Of a stretch of 64,000 bases of DNA, positions 1 through 8,614 are shown piece by piece; the stretch's first letter is position 1, and each line of letters opens with the position of its first letter. Position numbers and translations under genes: made by a program. The DNA lies in assembly GCF_000381265.1 (NCBI RefSeq), contig NZ_KB906256.1:1-64000 (forward strand), in the 5' to 3' direction. The notes under the pieces were generated by a model. That model searched no databases, was not told the origin of the DNA, and saw only the letters and a program-made list of their open reading frames with translations. The DNA is from Curvibacter lanceolatus ATCC 14669 (GTDB taxonomy: Bacteria > Pseudomonadota > Gammaproteobacteria > Burkholderiales > Burkholderiaceae_C).

Positions 1-229
1 AGCAGGCGCACCCAATACGCGAACACCTCACGGAGGTTGTCGGGATCGGGCAAACGGGTGGGACCTGATGGCTTTGCAGACACATCCCAAGCATCCGATT
101 CTGATACATTTGCATCTACGGAGTTTGCTTCTCATATCTAGCCGCAATCTCCGCATGACATCCGGCCGGCGCCCAGCTTCGCCATGCCTCGGATTCGTTC
201 ATCGGCACGTTTAGGGAGATCTTTGACTC
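1..229. other. Left edge, no gene assigned
   Basis: The minus strand of roughly positions 1 to 110 reads as a protein-like frame (…DAWDVSAKPSGPTRLPDP…) that runs off the left edge. No convincing in-frame ATG precedes it, so it may be the start of a truncated neighbouring gene or a remnant. No RNA or repeat is seen here. Confidence 0.3.
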
Positions 230-442
230 ATGAAGTTGAAGCACAAGCTTTTGCTCGGCTATTTCGCAATCGGTTTGCTGTTTGCGGTCTACAGCACCTT
301 CTTCGGCGACACCTCCAACCGCGGTTTCGCCTTCAATCTGGGCCAAGGGGTGGTATGGCCTGCAGTGATGTTCCCAGGCCTTGGGAAGGTCATCGGTGCG
401 CTGGTACTGGTGGCTTTCATTGCCCTGGTGGTCTACAGCTGA
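230..442 (+). CDS. Small two-span membrane protein, unknown function
   Basis: A 70-residue protein with two hydrophobic segments (about residues 6-24 and 48-69) separated by a short polar and glycine-rich stretch, so probably a small inner-membrane protein. A purine-rich AGGGAGAT lies upstream of the ATG. It is followed within 22 bases by another small membrane ORF on the same strand, which suggests a shared transcript. I do not recognise the family, and no function can be inferred beyond membrane location. Confidence 0.55.
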   Translation: MKLKHKLLLGYFAIGLLFAVYSTFFGDTSNRGFAFNLGQGVVWPAVMFPGLGKVIGALVLVAFIALVVYS

Positions 443-463
443 TCGCCACGAGCGCCCTCCTCC

Positions 464-592
464 ATGGCTTGGCTTGCCAGACTCATCCTGACTGTTCTTT
501 CGGTTGTGGCCTATTTCTGGGCCCTGGGCTTTGTCTGGGGTATTGGGCTCTTGGTGGTGTATTGGCTCGCGACGGTGGCCAAGAAGGAGTAG
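464..592 (+). CDS. Tiny membrane protein (42 aa)
   Basis: The frame ATG…TAG encodes 42 residues: a basic start (MAWLAR), one long hydrophobic stretch rich in Leu, Val and Trp, and a charged end (AKKE). It sits 21 bases after the preceding small membrane ORF. The composition is typical of a single-span small membrane protein. There is no homology evidence, and the short length makes it tentative. Confidence 0.35.
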   Translation: MAWLARLILTVLSVVAYFWALGFVWGIGLLVVYWLATVAKKE

Positions 593-659
593 GTGGCGCT
601 CCACCTCTGAATACTCATCGCCTAGGCACTCACGTGCCTGGCTTCACTGAACATTTCTC

Positions 660-956
660 ATGAGCATGAACAACACGCTGCTGCGAGCGGCCGGCTCGCT
701 GGCGGGCATCGCTGCCCTGACATTGGCCATGGGTTGCTCCGACCAGGCCTCACGTACTCGAAAGCACATGATCAAGGCCTGCATGTCCAACGACGTGTCG
801 GAGGAGAACTGCAAGTGCGCCATCGACAAGACGCTGGAGAAGCATCCCATCGAAGAGATGATGGCCATCGAGGACAAACGCAAAGCGCCTCCGCCAGAGA
901 TCTTTGAGGATGTGGCAAACGCCACACTGGCCTGCGTGCGCAAGAACGGACTTTGA
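660..956 (+). CDS. Putative small lipoprotein
   Basis: 98 residues starting MSMNN. The N-terminus is a lipoprotein signal: a basic residue, the hydrophobic stretch AAGSLAGIAALTLA, and a lipobox-like LAMGC with the candidate lipidated Cys at about residue 26. The mature part is charged and has three more Cys (KACMSND, ENCKC and LAC), possibly disulfide-bonded in the periplasm. The 3' end meets the leader of the next gene, so the two are probably cotranscribed. The family is not recognised. Confidence 0.6.
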   Translation: MSMNNTLLRAAGSLAGIAALTLAMGCSDQASRTRKHMIKACMSNDVSEENCKCAIDKTLEKHPIEEMMAIEDKRKAPPPEIFEDVANATLACVRKNGL

Positions 957-1006
957 TGGACTCAGGCGAACGCCTGGGCCACATCGGACATCTCAGGGAA
1001 GAAACC

Positions 1007-1780
1007 ATGACTCGCAAACATTGGATCACAGCGCTGGCATTTGCAGGCTGCACTGCCTTGGGGCACGCACAGACACAAGGCATTGAAGGGGTTCTGGAGG
1101 TCGGGCCCATGTACTCGGCGCTGTTCACGACCGGCGGCGAGTCGGGTGACTTGATCGGCTATGCCTTCAAGACGCAATCTCCTACAGGCCGCACCATTCT
1201 TCAAAAATGCGCTCCAGGCCTGTTCTGCAAGGTGCCTAAAGGCAGTGCCAGGTTGATGAATGACACCTCCGCCCTGAAGTTCAAGGACTCGCCCTCGGGT
1301 TGGTACGAAATCACTGCGGCCAGGGACGCGGGGATGGAGACTGTGACGTTTGGCTATGAGAAGGCAGTCAAGACCCGCTTCGGTGTGATCAGCGTTCGAT
1401 CCGATGACAACCAGCTGTTGTTCAAAGGCAAGCCGATCGTTCCGGCCATCGAAGGCAACAACGGTCTGAGCATCGTGGCCAACTACGAGATGGGCAAGCA
1501 AGACGTGGTTTTGGTGCAGAACAATGGAGGAAGCGCATGCCCTGCGATGTTCCTGTTCCTGACGATTTCGGCATCAGGAATTCGAGTCAGTCCAGAGTTT
1601 GGGACTTGCACGGACATCATCTATCCGACGCTGGACGACAAAGGTGGCGTCAATGTGGCAATGCCTGATTTCTCCGGACCGTTCGAACCCGCCTCGAAGC
1701 AACCACCGGCCAGGTTGAGCACGAAGGTCTTTCGATACCTAGGCGGTCAGCTCTTCGAGAACGGCAAGGTCGTGAAGTAG
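1007..1780 (+). CDS. Secreted protein of unknown function
   Basis: 257 residues from the ATG at 1007. This start is preferred over an in-frame ATG at 953 because it has a purine-rich AGGGAAGAAA just upstream and begins directly with a Sec signal peptide (MTRKHWITALAFAGCTALGHA, cleavage after GHA likely). The mature chain has scattered Cys (KCAPGLFCK, SACPA, GTC) and no recognisable enzymatic motif. A strong intrinsic terminator follows 28 bases after the stop, ending this small left-hand transcription unit. Confidence 0.6.
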   Translation: MTRKHWITALAFAGCTALGHAQTQGIEGVLEVGPMYSALFTTGGESGDLIGYAFKTQSPTGRTILQKCAPGLFCKVPKGSARLMNDTSALKFKDSPSGWYEITAARDAGMETVTFGYEKAVKTRFGVISVRSDDNQLLFKGKPIVPAIEGNNGLSIVANYEMGKQDVVLVQNNGGSACPAMFLFLTISASGIRVSPEFGTCTDIIYPTLDDKGGVNVAMPDFSGPFEPASKQPPARLSTKVFRYLGGQLFENGKVVK

Positions 1781-1807
1781 GCCTGGGTACGGATCGCACC
1801 ACGGCAT

Positions 1808-1845
1808 AAAGAGCTGCCCCCCGGTTGGGAGCAGCTCTTTTTTTT
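1808..1845 (+). terminator. Rho-independent terminator
   Basis: AAAGAGCTGC pairs with GCAGCTCTTT around a short CCCCCGGTTGGGA loop and is followed by a run of eight T. It lies just after the secreted-protein gene. Confidence 0.85.
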
Positions 1846-1941
1846 GTTTGCAATGAGCATTCGCTTGGCCTAGGGCCTCGTTTACCCGCCATCAGGTCAG
1901 CGGGAAGCGAACGGCGCGCGTCAAGTTACCTGTCGCCTGAA

Positions 1942-3039
1942 CTAAGCAGCTATTTGCTGTTTTCGTTGTCCTCCTGCATGCGCTTGAACAATAGCCTTTC
2001 GCTCCGGATTCAGGGTCACGGCGCCGATCGGCGACCAGTTGCGCGTATCACGTGCCCAGCGAGCGGGATTGCGTTCTCTTGCCTTGACGTAGAGTTCGTG
2101 AAGCGCTTTGAGGATCGTGGCGTCTTCGCCGGCATGGCGCTGTGCCGGACTCACGTACCGGATACCGCTGTGACGATGCTCGTGGTTGTACCAGTGCACG
2201 AAGCGATGCGCCCATTCACGCGCCGCCTTCAGATCCGCGAAGCCCTTTGTCGGGAACTCAGGTCGATATTTCGCTGTCCTGAACAGACTCTCCACGAAGG
2301 CGTTGTCGTCGCTCACACGAGGCCTAGAGTACGACGGCTTCACGCCCAGCCAGTGCAGCATTGCCAGCACCGTCGTCGCCTTGAGCGTGGCGCCGTTGTC
2401 CCCGTGCAGCACGGACCTGTCCTCGCGCGGCACCGCGTGGATGCCTTCCGCCAGCGCGGTTCTTTGGACCAGCCGCGCCGCATGGTCGGCATCGTCACTG
2501 TCGTGAACTTCGAAGCCCACAATCTTGCGGCTGAATACGTCCAGGATCAGGTACAGGTAGAACCAGCGACCCGCCACCTGGGCAGGCAGATATGTCATAT
2601 CCCAACTCCACAACTGCCGCTCCGCTGTGGCCACGTGCGTGCTGGGTGGCCGGCTCTGGCGTGGCGCTTTGGCGCGCCCGCGGTGACGCGTTTGCCCCTG
2701 TGCACGCAGCACGCGCTGGAAGCTGGACTCGCTGGCGATGTACTGGCCTTCGTCGGCCAGCATGGGCACGATGCGCGCTGGCGGCAGGTCAGCGAAGCGC
2801 GGCTCGTTGGCCACGCTCATGATCTGCTCGCGCTCCTCGGGGGTGAGGGCGTGCGCAGGGACGGGCCGCACCGCATCCGGCCTGCCATCGCCCGATACGA
2901 GGCCGTCCTGCGCCTTCCAGCACTGCAGCGTTCGCGCAGCAATGCCGACGACCTTGCAAGCCTCCGTCAGCCGCGCGCCAGCCTGGCAGGCGGCTTCGAT
3001 GTTGCAGGCATGTTCTTGGCGATCTTCCAGGCCGATCAT
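1942..3039 (-). CDS. IS3-family transposase OrfB (DDE integrase)
   Basis: 365 residues with an N-terminal helix-turn-helix-like segment (LTEACKVVGIAARTLQCWK), a linker, and an rve integrase core. The catalytic triad is visible as Asp in WSWDMTYLP, Asp in LHGDNGA and Glu in DDNAFVESLF. The C-terminus has the typical WYNHEHRHSGIRYVSP motif. In intact IS3 elements OrfB is made as an OrfAB fusion by frameshifting, so with OrfA broken here transposition in cis is unlikely. Confidence 0.85.
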   Translation of the reverse strand: MIGLEDRQEHACNIEAACQAGARLTEACKVVGIAARTLQCWKAQDGLVSGDGRPDAVRPVPAHALTPEEREQIMSVANEPRFADLPPARIVPMLADEGQYIASESSFQRVLRAQGQTRHRGRAKAPRQSRPPSTHVATAERQLWSWDMTYLPAQVAGRWFYLYLILDVFSRKIVGFEVHDSDDADHAARLVQRTALAEGIHAVPREDRSVLHGDNGATLKATTVLAMLHWLGVKPSYSRPRVSDDNAFVESLFRTAKYRPEFPTKGFADLKAAREWAHRFVHWYNHEHRHSGIRYVSPAQRHAGEDATILKALHELYVKARERNPARWARDTRNWSPIGAVTLNPERKAIVQAHAGGQRKQQIAA

Positions 3040-3505
3040 TCGTCCTGATCCTGCGCGATTCTTTGAAAGATCGCCGCCGCATTTTTTAAAGTACCAGCAG
3101 TGCCGCTGCCTCCGCCAAAGCCGATTCCTTGCGCCGCAGCTCGCGCTCGAGCTCTTTGATGCGGCGGCGATCCGCCTGGGTTTGCGACGGGCTCGCCCGC
3201 GTCTCTTCGGGCGCCGCCAGCGATTGGGTGGCGCTGTCCTTCCACTGCTGCAGCTGATGCGCGTACAGACCGTTCTCTCGGCACCAGGCGTTGCAAGAGA
3301 CCTCGTCCATCGCCGCTGTGACGATCACGGCCTACAGCCTCGCTGCGGCCGTCCATACCTTGTCTTGAGCGGGCTTGCCCAGGCACTGCGAGCGCCACTT
3401 CTCCAGCGTGCTCACGCTCACACCTATCTCACGCGACACCACTTCCGGTGGCGCGCTCTCCGGTGGCAGCATGCGCGCTACCGCTCGGTCTTTGAATTCT
3501 TGTCA
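3036..3505 (-). pseudogene. IS3-family OrfA, inactivated
   Basis: The minus strand encodes recognisable OrfA pieces: QEFKDRAVARMLPP, VSVSTLEKWRSQCLGKPAQ, WTAAARL, AMDEVSCNAWCRENGLY and RRIKELERELRRKESALAE. They are interrupted by a TGA just before QEFKD, by a TAG after WTAAARL where family members usually have Glu, and by a frame change after ALLVL, with LKNAAAIFQ continuing in another frame. Several independent lesions show this is an old, decaying copy. Confidence 0.75.
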
Positions 3506-3575
3506 GTATCGAGCCAAATTGTTCTCTCATCTGCGCCCCCATTCTGAATCTATGGAGACGACAGGTATTCTGACA

Positions 3576-3779
3576 CGGGGGGCATCCACGTCGCTTGTAA
3601 TCCGGGCGGTGTCCATATAAGCCACACTTAGGCAAGTCCTGGCGCTGCTGATACTTCCGATACCAACCTTTCAATGAGTTCTTGGTTGGGGTACCCCAAC
3701 TGCTTGATGGCGGCCTGACTCGAATAGCCAGCTTGATGAAGAGTGCAACTGCTCGGATTCTGTCTTCATAGGAATACAT
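3576..3779 (-). pseudogene. Fragment of a second IS3-like OrfA
   Basis: The minus strand starts MYSYEDRIRAVALFIKL and continues in shifted frames with AGYSSQAAIKQLGYP and then KNSLKGWYRKYQQRQDLP, all typical of the helix-turn-helix OrfA of IS3-type elements. At least two frameshifts are needed to join them. The fragment is cut off by the neighbouring IS3 element at 3575, so it is older than that insertion or was its target. Confidence 0.65.
3594..3622 (-). repeat. 29-bp dispersed repeat, copy A
   Basis: The minus strand reads GCTTATATGGACACCGCC followed by CGGATTACAAG. It is identical over 29 bases to positions 22638-22666 on the plus strand, and similarity continues for about 12 more bases with two mismatches (ending TGGATGC). 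Both copies lie next to IS debris, so this is probably part of an IS end. Confidence 0.7.
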
Positions 3780-4055
3780 GAACTACCTCTTGGTAGCCCA
3801 AGTTTTCGTCCGAACTCCCTCCTGGGATTAGTGGGTCACTGCTGCGTGGAAATCAACTGCTCAGCGCAATCTTTGCTCGCAACGCAGCCGCTTTTTGCAG
3901 ATCTCCGCTTATTATCACGGCGGCGAGATATTTGCCCCATATTCTCGGGGCGTTTAAAAAACTCAACAGCGCGACCAATTTTACATTGGTCGACGTAGCT
4001 AGCCACCATACCTGACTGCTCAGATACCACACAAATTCCCATGAGATCTTACGGC
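3780..4055. other. Intergenic, no supported gene
   Basis: Between the IS debris and the palindromic operator there is only a 68-residue minus-strand frame (3836-4042) with no signal peptide, recognisable motif or convincing ribosome-binding site. The base composition is less GC-rich than the flanks. I see nothing I would annotate. Confidence 0.4.
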
Positions 4056-4076
4056 GGAATTACTTATTTGTAATCC
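4056..4076. promoter_or_regulatory. Palindromic operator upstream of the flgB-like gene
   Basis: GGAATTAC-TTATTT-GTAATCC is a near-perfect palindrome. Read on the minus strand it shares the 16-base core ATTACAAATAAGTAAT with the site at 15546-15564 upstream of the response-regulator gene. Spacing and symmetry fit a dimeric OmpR-type regulator. AT-rich sequence (AATAAACT, TCTAAAATAA) follows and could hold a -10. Assignment to the response regulator in this window is inference. Confidence 0.6.
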
Positions 4077-4273
4077 CCATACTCTGCGCAATAAACTAGA
4101 ATTCATCTCTGCGTCAGAGGTCTAAAATAAAGACCTGTTTCGATGAAAACATCTAGACTGGTCTTTCGAGACATTCCTCGCGGCGCAGGGAGAGCGCTAC
4201 CTCTTCAGGTCTTTGTTGGCCGATTTTTCATAGCGCTTATCTTGGCTCTCACCACGACATCAAAAGGCGAGCA

Positions 4274-4657
4274 ATGGGTGATGAAATCAGATTTGAGGAT
4301 GCAGCGCTGGCCTTGCGCTCTCAGAGGATGACCGTGTTGGCGAGCAATATCGCCAATGCAGATACGCCCGGCTATAAAGCGCGCGACTTCAGGTTTTCCG
4401 AAGCGCTTGCTAATGCTACCCGTTTCGTCATGCCTATGCAGCAGACGAATGCAGAGCACATCGCTACGCCCCTTCGATCCACAGTCGATTTGGATTATCG
4501 GACTCAATTGCAGCCCGCAATGGACGGGAGCAGCGTCGATATGGACCTCGAACGAGCTGCATATTCCGAAAATTCCGTGAGAACCCAGATCGCTCTCCAG
4601 TGGGCCATGGAAGAATATATTGAGACCGGCAATATGATCAATAGCCTAAAGGGCTGA
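4274..4657 (+). CDS. flgB: Orphan FlgB-like flagellar rod protein
   Basis: 127 residues, close to the usual FlgB length of about 130-137. It shows the N-terminal rod-protein signature (LRSQRMTVLASNIANADTPGYKARDF) and the C-terminal VDMDLERAAYSENSVRTQ seen in FlgB, which builds the proximal rod of the flagellar basal body. AAAGGCGAGC precedes the ATG as a possible ribosome-binding site. No other flagellar gene is nearby: it stands alone between a palindromic operator and a czcE-like gene. It may have been recruited to another role or be a transferred fragment of a flagellar operon. Confidence 0.75.
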   Translation: MGDEIRFEDAALALRSQRMTVLASNIANADTPGYKARDFRFSEALANATRFVMPMQQTNAEHIATPLRSTVDLDYRTQLQPAMDGSSVDMDLERAAYSENSVRTQIALQWAMEEYIETGNMINSLKG

Positions 4658-4884
4658 GTGGTGCCGATTCAAATGGACAGGCAGTTCGAGCTGCCTATAC
4701 AGGCCGTGTACTTCTCGCTGTATTGATCCAGCACCTTCTGCACATGTCCTCTTGGGCTGTGGGTCAAGACCAAGCGTGATCTGGTTAATGTGCAAAATCT
4801 TGCACAAAGTTCAAGCCCAAATTTGAATCGGGAGCCAGGGGTTTCGCAGAGTCGCCCTAGGTCAATCTCTTTCTGTCGAGCGGC

Positions 4885-4922
4885 GCATGCCTAGTTCGAC
4901 AATCTAGTCGAACTCGGCATGC
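4885..4922. repeat. 38-bp imperfect palindrome downstream of czcE and flgB-like
   Basis: GCATGCC-T-AGTTCGAC-AATCTA-GTCGAACT-C-GGCATGC: a 7 + 8 bp stem with one mismatch and a 6-base loop. It lies between two convergent genes, 12 bases after the czcE stop. There is no T-run on either side, so it may be a bidirectional terminator of non-classical type or a processing site. Confidence 0.6.
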
Positions 4923-4934
4923 TCTCGTCCAGCT

Positions 4935-5270
4935 TCAGTTGATTTCCGAGTCGTTGTTGGCGACATAAACTATCAGTTTCTTGTCGGTGAAGCCTGCGGG
5001 AGCGACGGCCTGCAGATTCACACTCCGATGGGTGGCGACATCGAATTTCCAGGTGAACGATTGCTTGCCGTTGGTGAATTGCACCACGTCTCCGCAGTAC
5101 ACATTTACTGTCTTTGCAGTGTTCACGTCCACGACTTTCGTCGCCTGCATCCCTTGGCCGGCTGTTCCGTAGACCGACTGGCCGTTCGGCAACGTCGCTG
5201 TGCTGGCCGAGGCAGCACCGGCTGCCAATGTCAGGCTGAGGGCGAAAGCAGAAAAAGTATTGCGATTCAT
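4935..5270 (-). CDS. czcE: CzcE-like periplasmic metal-binding protein
   Basis: 111 residues from the ATG at 5270, chosen because AAGGAG lies just upstream. Signal peptide: MNRNTFSAFALSLTLAAGAASA. The mature part matches the CzcE family pattern: a GDVVQFTNGKQSFTWKFDV core, a conserved HRSVNLQAVAP segment and a KKLIVYVANND end. CzcE of Cupriavidus metallidurans is a small periplasmic copper-binding protein of the czc cluster. Here the gene is 10 kb from the two-component system but close to a possible half-conserved operator at 5374, so co-regulation with czc is plausible. Convergent with the flgB-like gene. Confidence 0.75.
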   Translation of the reverse strand: MNRNTFSAFALSLTLAAGAASASTATLPNGQSVYGTAGQGMQATKVVDVNTAKTVNVYCGDVVQFTNGKQSFTWKFDVATHRSVNLQAVAPAGFTDKKLIVYVANNDSEIN

Positions 5271-5373
5271 ACATTGCTCCTTATGGATATTCGGCGGCCT
5301 GCGTTTGGAGGCCTCCAACCGAACACCCTGGTAAGAACTTTAATGAACCAAGCCTGCATCCGTCCGACGCAGA

Positions 5374-5391
5374 GATTACAAATTGGTAGGC
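5374..5391. promoter_or_regulatory. Possible degenerate operator upstream of czcE
   Basis: GATTAC-AAATTG-GTAGGC shares one complete half-site and the spacer length with the GATTAC-N6-GTAATC palindromes at 4056 and 15546; the second half-site is degraded. It lies about 100 bases upstream of the czcE start. Weak on its own, supported by context. Confidence 0.35.
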
Positions 5392-5596
5392 TGCCAGAAA
5401 ACTGTCTGAAAATTCAAAACTCCAAGAAGCCAGCGGCGATGAAACAAATATTCCCCATTTTCAAGTGGGCACACATTTGCGATGTCGTTGCGGCTATGGC
5501 GATGTTCACTCTAATTCGTTCTGCGATATTCGTTATGTAGTAGTGAGCGTCGCCAACCAGCGATTTTCGTACTCCATGAGTCTCATTTGGCCAGAG

Positions 5597-7258
5597 TCAT
5601 GGCGATGATCTTGGTATCACCTGGGCTGAGAAGATGTTCAAGTCAGGTGCGTAAATAGCGCTGCGCATTCCGAGCGCACCCATGACGCTGTGAAACACGT
5701 TGGATTGGCTGTGGCGAGAGCGTTCACGTAGGCGGTGTTCATCCAGTTGATGCAGGCGCTGGAAAGCGGGAGACATCCAAGCCACGAATGGCACATCTTT
5801 CTGTACGTCGGGGGCCAGCGCCATCGGAGTGCCGTGCAAGTACAAGCCGTGTTCCCCAAGTGACTCGCCGTGATCGGACACATATAGCAGGGTCGATGAA
5901 ATCGACGGCATTTCTTTGAGGACAGCGATGGCGTTGCCAACGACATAGTCCGTGAAAAGAATCGAGTTGTCGTAGGCGTTGATCAGCGACTCTTTGGAGC
6001 ACTCTCGCAACTCTACCGATTGGCAGACTGGTTTAAATACTTCGAAGGTGGGTGGATATTTCGAGGCGTAAGAAGGCCCGTGACTTCCTCCCAAATGCAA
6101 AACGACCAGAATCTTTTTCGCTTCTGAGCTTGCAATGCGCTGAGTGAGGTTGGTGAGCAGCAGGCCATCGTGAGAGCACGCTGGGCCATTGCATTGTTGA
6201 GTCAAGTCAGAGGCCCGCTCATACGATCTGATGTGCAGCGGCGGTTCCCCCCAATTATTGGTTCTCCACATCACATCAACACCATGTCGATCCAGATAGC
6301 TCGGCAGCAGTTCAACAGAGCCAGCTAGGCGCAGGCTAGGATCGTCATGGGACAAGATGCAAAGCAAGGCCTCCGTGGTGTAGGTAGCACAACTCTGGGC
6401 ATTGGCCAGCGGGATCGCGCCCATGGCGGACAAGCTAGGGTTGGTCGGGCGCTCGTAGCCATAGAGGGCGTAATTGCGAGCCCGGGACGACTCTCCAATC
6501 ACCAAAACGACCACCGTCTTGTCCTCGTTCAAGAAGCTGGCATCAGGAAGTGGGGACGCCTTACGCTCGGTCGCCCATTGCGAAGCTTGGTATCGAGCGA
6601 GGTTGATGGTGTACGACCATGGCAGGATGAGGCCACCCAGCGATTTGGCATGCTTGTCGATCCAGAGCCATGAACCTGCCGTTGCATACAGCCAGATGGC
6701 ACCCGCGACCGTGGTCACAACCGCAAAACCTGCCAATCGCAGTCGCCGGGAAGGCCGGATGCGTACCCAGGCCAGCACCAAGCAAGGCCCACCTCCAAAA
6801 GCGAGGAGGTACAGAAAAAGCGTGGGATGCCACAACGCACTCGCTTCCTGATAGTGCGTATTGAGGACGTTTCCTATCATGCTTTTGTCCAGCAAGACGC
6901 CGTAGGTCTTGATGAAATACAGGGCCAAAGCATTCAGGCAAGCCGCAAGCATGCAAACGGGCTTGAGCAAACGAGACGACACGAGGCCTATCAATGTCAG
7001 GCCTATCGTGGTCATCACCGATACCAGCATGAAGAGGGTGCTCAGGACAACGAGATTGTCCAGCAGTCCCCCAGACAGACGCTCGCTAGCAAAGGAGAGC
7101 AATGGGGCGTGATAGATCGCGGCATTCATGAACGATGCGGCGCCTACCAGCTTCAGCCCAGAAATCGACGGCCCCCCCTGAAACCAAGCCCGCATTGCGC
7201 CGGCTTGTCTTGGCATGAACCTTCGGTGATAGGCGAACACATTCTTCAGCTTGCGCAT
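5597..7258 (-). CDS. eptA: EptA-type phosphoethanolamine transferase
   Basis: 553 residues. The N-terminal half has about five hydrophobic segments (between residues 36 and 195). The C-terminal half is the periplasmic sulfatase-like domain, with VLVIGESSRARNYALYGY (252-269), the region around the expected catalytic Thr (CATYTTEALLC, 290-300) and SDHGESLGEHGLYLHG (461-476), which holds metal ligands. Such enzymes transfer phosphoethanolamine from phosphatidylethanolamine to lipid A and release diacylglycerol. It is 43 bases after the PAP2 gene on the same strand, so probably in one operon. The dgkA gene 10 kb away would recycle the diacylglycerol by-product. A start at Met22 is possible. Confidence 0.85.
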   Translation of the reverse strand: MRKLKNVFAYHRRFMPRQAGAMRAWFQGGPSISGLKLVGAASFMNAAIYHAPLLSFASERLSGGLLDNLVVLSTLFMLVSVMTTIGLTLIGLVSSRLLKPVCMLAACLNALALYFIKTYGVLLDKSMIGNVLNTHYQEASALWHPTLFLYLLAFGGGPCLVLAWVRIRPSRRLRLAGFAVVTTVAGAIWLYATAGSWLWIDKHAKSLGGLILPWSYTINLARYQASQWATERKASPLPDASFLNEDKTVVVLVIGESSRARNYALYGYERPTNPSLSAMGAIPLANAQSCATYTTEALLCILSHDDPSLRLAGSVELLPSYLDRHGVDVMWRTNNWGEPPLHIRSYERASDLTQQCNGPACSHDGLLLTNLTQRIASSEAKKILVVLHLGGSHGPSYASKYPPTFEVFKPVCQSVELRECSKESLINAYDNSILFTDYVVGNAIAVLKEMPSISSTLLYVSDHGESLGEHGLYLHGTPMALAPDVQKDVPFVAWMSPAFQRLHQLDEHRLRERSRHSQSNVFHSVMGALGMRSAIYAPDLNIFSAQVIPRSSP

Positions 7259-7301
7259 GGACAGAACATTGAAATTGACGAAACAGTTGCGGAGCGGATC
7301 T

Positions 7302-8207
7302 TCAACTGGACCTGGACAGATGAGGGATCACTGGCTGATCGCTTCGGTGCGACCAGAGTCCCAGGCAGGTTACGAGACCGCACAGGGTTGTCGCAGCCAG
7401 AACCACATGCGTGCCAATGAATTCAGTGGGGCGAAGCCACAGCAGAGACGACCAAACCAGAAGCACAGCCGTGAGGGCGAATCGTCCACGACCTGCAAAC
7501 ACCCAGGACCACCAAGTGCTTCGTCGTGCCAGTGCAGCCCCAATGAGCCCCGACAACCATCCGCCTGCAGCGCCAGTGAGTAAATCCAACGGCCAATGCG
7601 CTCCGACGGCCACACGCGACATGGCAATGAGACAGGCAAAGCCAAGGACACAGCCCACCAAGGTCCAATCTCGCTGCGATCTCGGGGTGGGTGCCAGCGT
7701 CGCAAGCAACGCTGCTGCCACGGCAAAAGCGGTTACGCTGTGACCGGAGGGAAGGCTGTAATGCTGCAGCAGAGGGCCAATCACATTGAACAGCGACGGC
7801 TCAATGACCGACGCTGGCCTGGGAACGCTAGCCCAATGTTTACCGACCACAGAAAACAATGCCCCCGTCGGAATGGACGCCAGGATTGCAAACCAAACCT
7901 GAGGCTTGGTGAGCACGAACACCGCCAATGCAAGCATCAAGATGGAGGCATCACCCAGCAAGGTGACCATGGCCCAAAACCCAAAAGGCAAGTATGAGAA
8001 CACCTGATTGAGCATCAGAAAGGCGTCGTGCTGAATTGACCAGTAAGCCGTCCGCACCGGACCGCCACCGTCTAACAGGATACTGACTCCGGTCAACCCC
8101 AGTGCGAGAAATGCGGGGGCACTCCATGCCCACCACGCATTTGTTGAGACGGCGTTGGTCAGATGGCCCGCACGACGTCTGCCTTGTCTGTTTGTTTCGT
8201 TGTTCAT
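7302..8207 (-). CDS. PAP2-family membrane phosphatase
   Basis: 301 residues with five or more membrane segments. The three phosphatidic-acid phosphatase motifs are present in order: KHWASVPRP (KX6RP type), LPSGHS (PSGH) and SRVAVGAHWPLD (SRX5HXXXD). Family members dephosphorylate lipid phosphates such as phosphatidate, undecaprenyl diphosphate or the lipid A 1-phosphate at the outer face of the inner membrane. Directly upstream of eptA, so a lipid A or lipid-phosphate modification role is likely. The exact substrate cannot be told from sequence. Confidence 0.8.
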   Translation of the reverse strand: MNNETNRQGRRRAGHLTNAVSTNAWWAWSAPAFLALGLTGVSILLDGGGPVRTAYWSIQHDAFLMLNQVFSYLPFGFWAMVTLLGDASILMLALAVFVLTKPQVWFAILASIPTGALFSVVGKHWASVPRPASVIEPSLFNVIGPLLQHYSLPSGHSVTAFAVAAALLATLAPTPRSQRDWTLVGCVLGFACLIAMSRVAVGAHWPLDLLTGAAGGWLSGLIGAALARRSTWWSWVFAGRGRFALTAVLLVWSSLLWLRPTEFIGTHVVLAATTLCGLVTCLGLWSHRSDQPVIPHLSRSS

Positions 8208-8614
8208 GAATCGATGACGTTTGATTTTGCTGATCGGTCTTCATGCCTTGACGAGCTGCCAGCCTGCCAGCTTTGAGGTCGCCACTGCATGTGGGCAGGT
8301 TTGCCGCACCCAGTCATTGCTTGGGCAGTTCGCCAGAGTTCAGGTGACTGAAGCCACCTGCAATCGCCCCTCTTGATCTGTGCGATTGGCGGGCGGGTCA
8401 CGCTGGCCCGGCCGGAGATAGTGGGCGCGAGACTATTCCTTGTCTCGGCGTTTATGCCGTGAACGAAGGAAGGAGGAAAGTCGGCGCCAAACCAGTCGCC
8501 ATCTAGCGAGTCTGGTCCGGCAGATCAGCAGCGCGGGGGGCGCTCTAGTCGATCCAAGAATGGGTAGGGATAACCCAAGTCAGAAATGACCGTCGGACGC
8601 GTCATTTCTCGGCC
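8208..8614. other. Non-coding remnant between PAP2 and czcD fragment
   Basis: About 400 bases with only short frames and no recognisable domain. It occupies the place where the rest of czcD would be expected after its truncated start, so it may be unrelated DNA joined by a deletion. Nothing else is seen. Confidence 0.4.

Larger units (their letters stand above)
1919..3575 (-). mobile_element. IS3-family insertion sequence, decayed
   Basis: Imperfect terminal inverted repeats are visible: the low end reads GTCAAGTTACCTGTCGCCTG and the high end, on the other strand, TGTCAGAATACCTGTCGTCT. They bracket an OrfA/OrfB pair on the minus strand in the order usual for IS3. OrfB is open but OrfA carries stops and a frame change, so the copy is probably inactive. 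No clear target-site duplication was found. The high end lies inside a fragment of a second IS3-like element. Confidence 0.7.

Noticed and set aside
116-604. 162-residue minus-strand frame at the left edge
   Set aside because: It is antisense to two small membrane ORFs, has a low-complexity His/Gln/Arg-rich composition and no ribosome-binding site.
1825-3048. 407-residue plus-strand frame across the IS3 element
   Set aside because: It is the complement of the clear DDE transposase; its composition (many Arg, His and Cys) shows it is a shadow frame.
4143-4331. 62-residue frame upstream of and overlapping the flgB-like gene
   Set aside because: It overlaps the flgB-like start in another frame, has no recognisable motif or clear ribosome-binding site, and lies in the probable leader of that gene.
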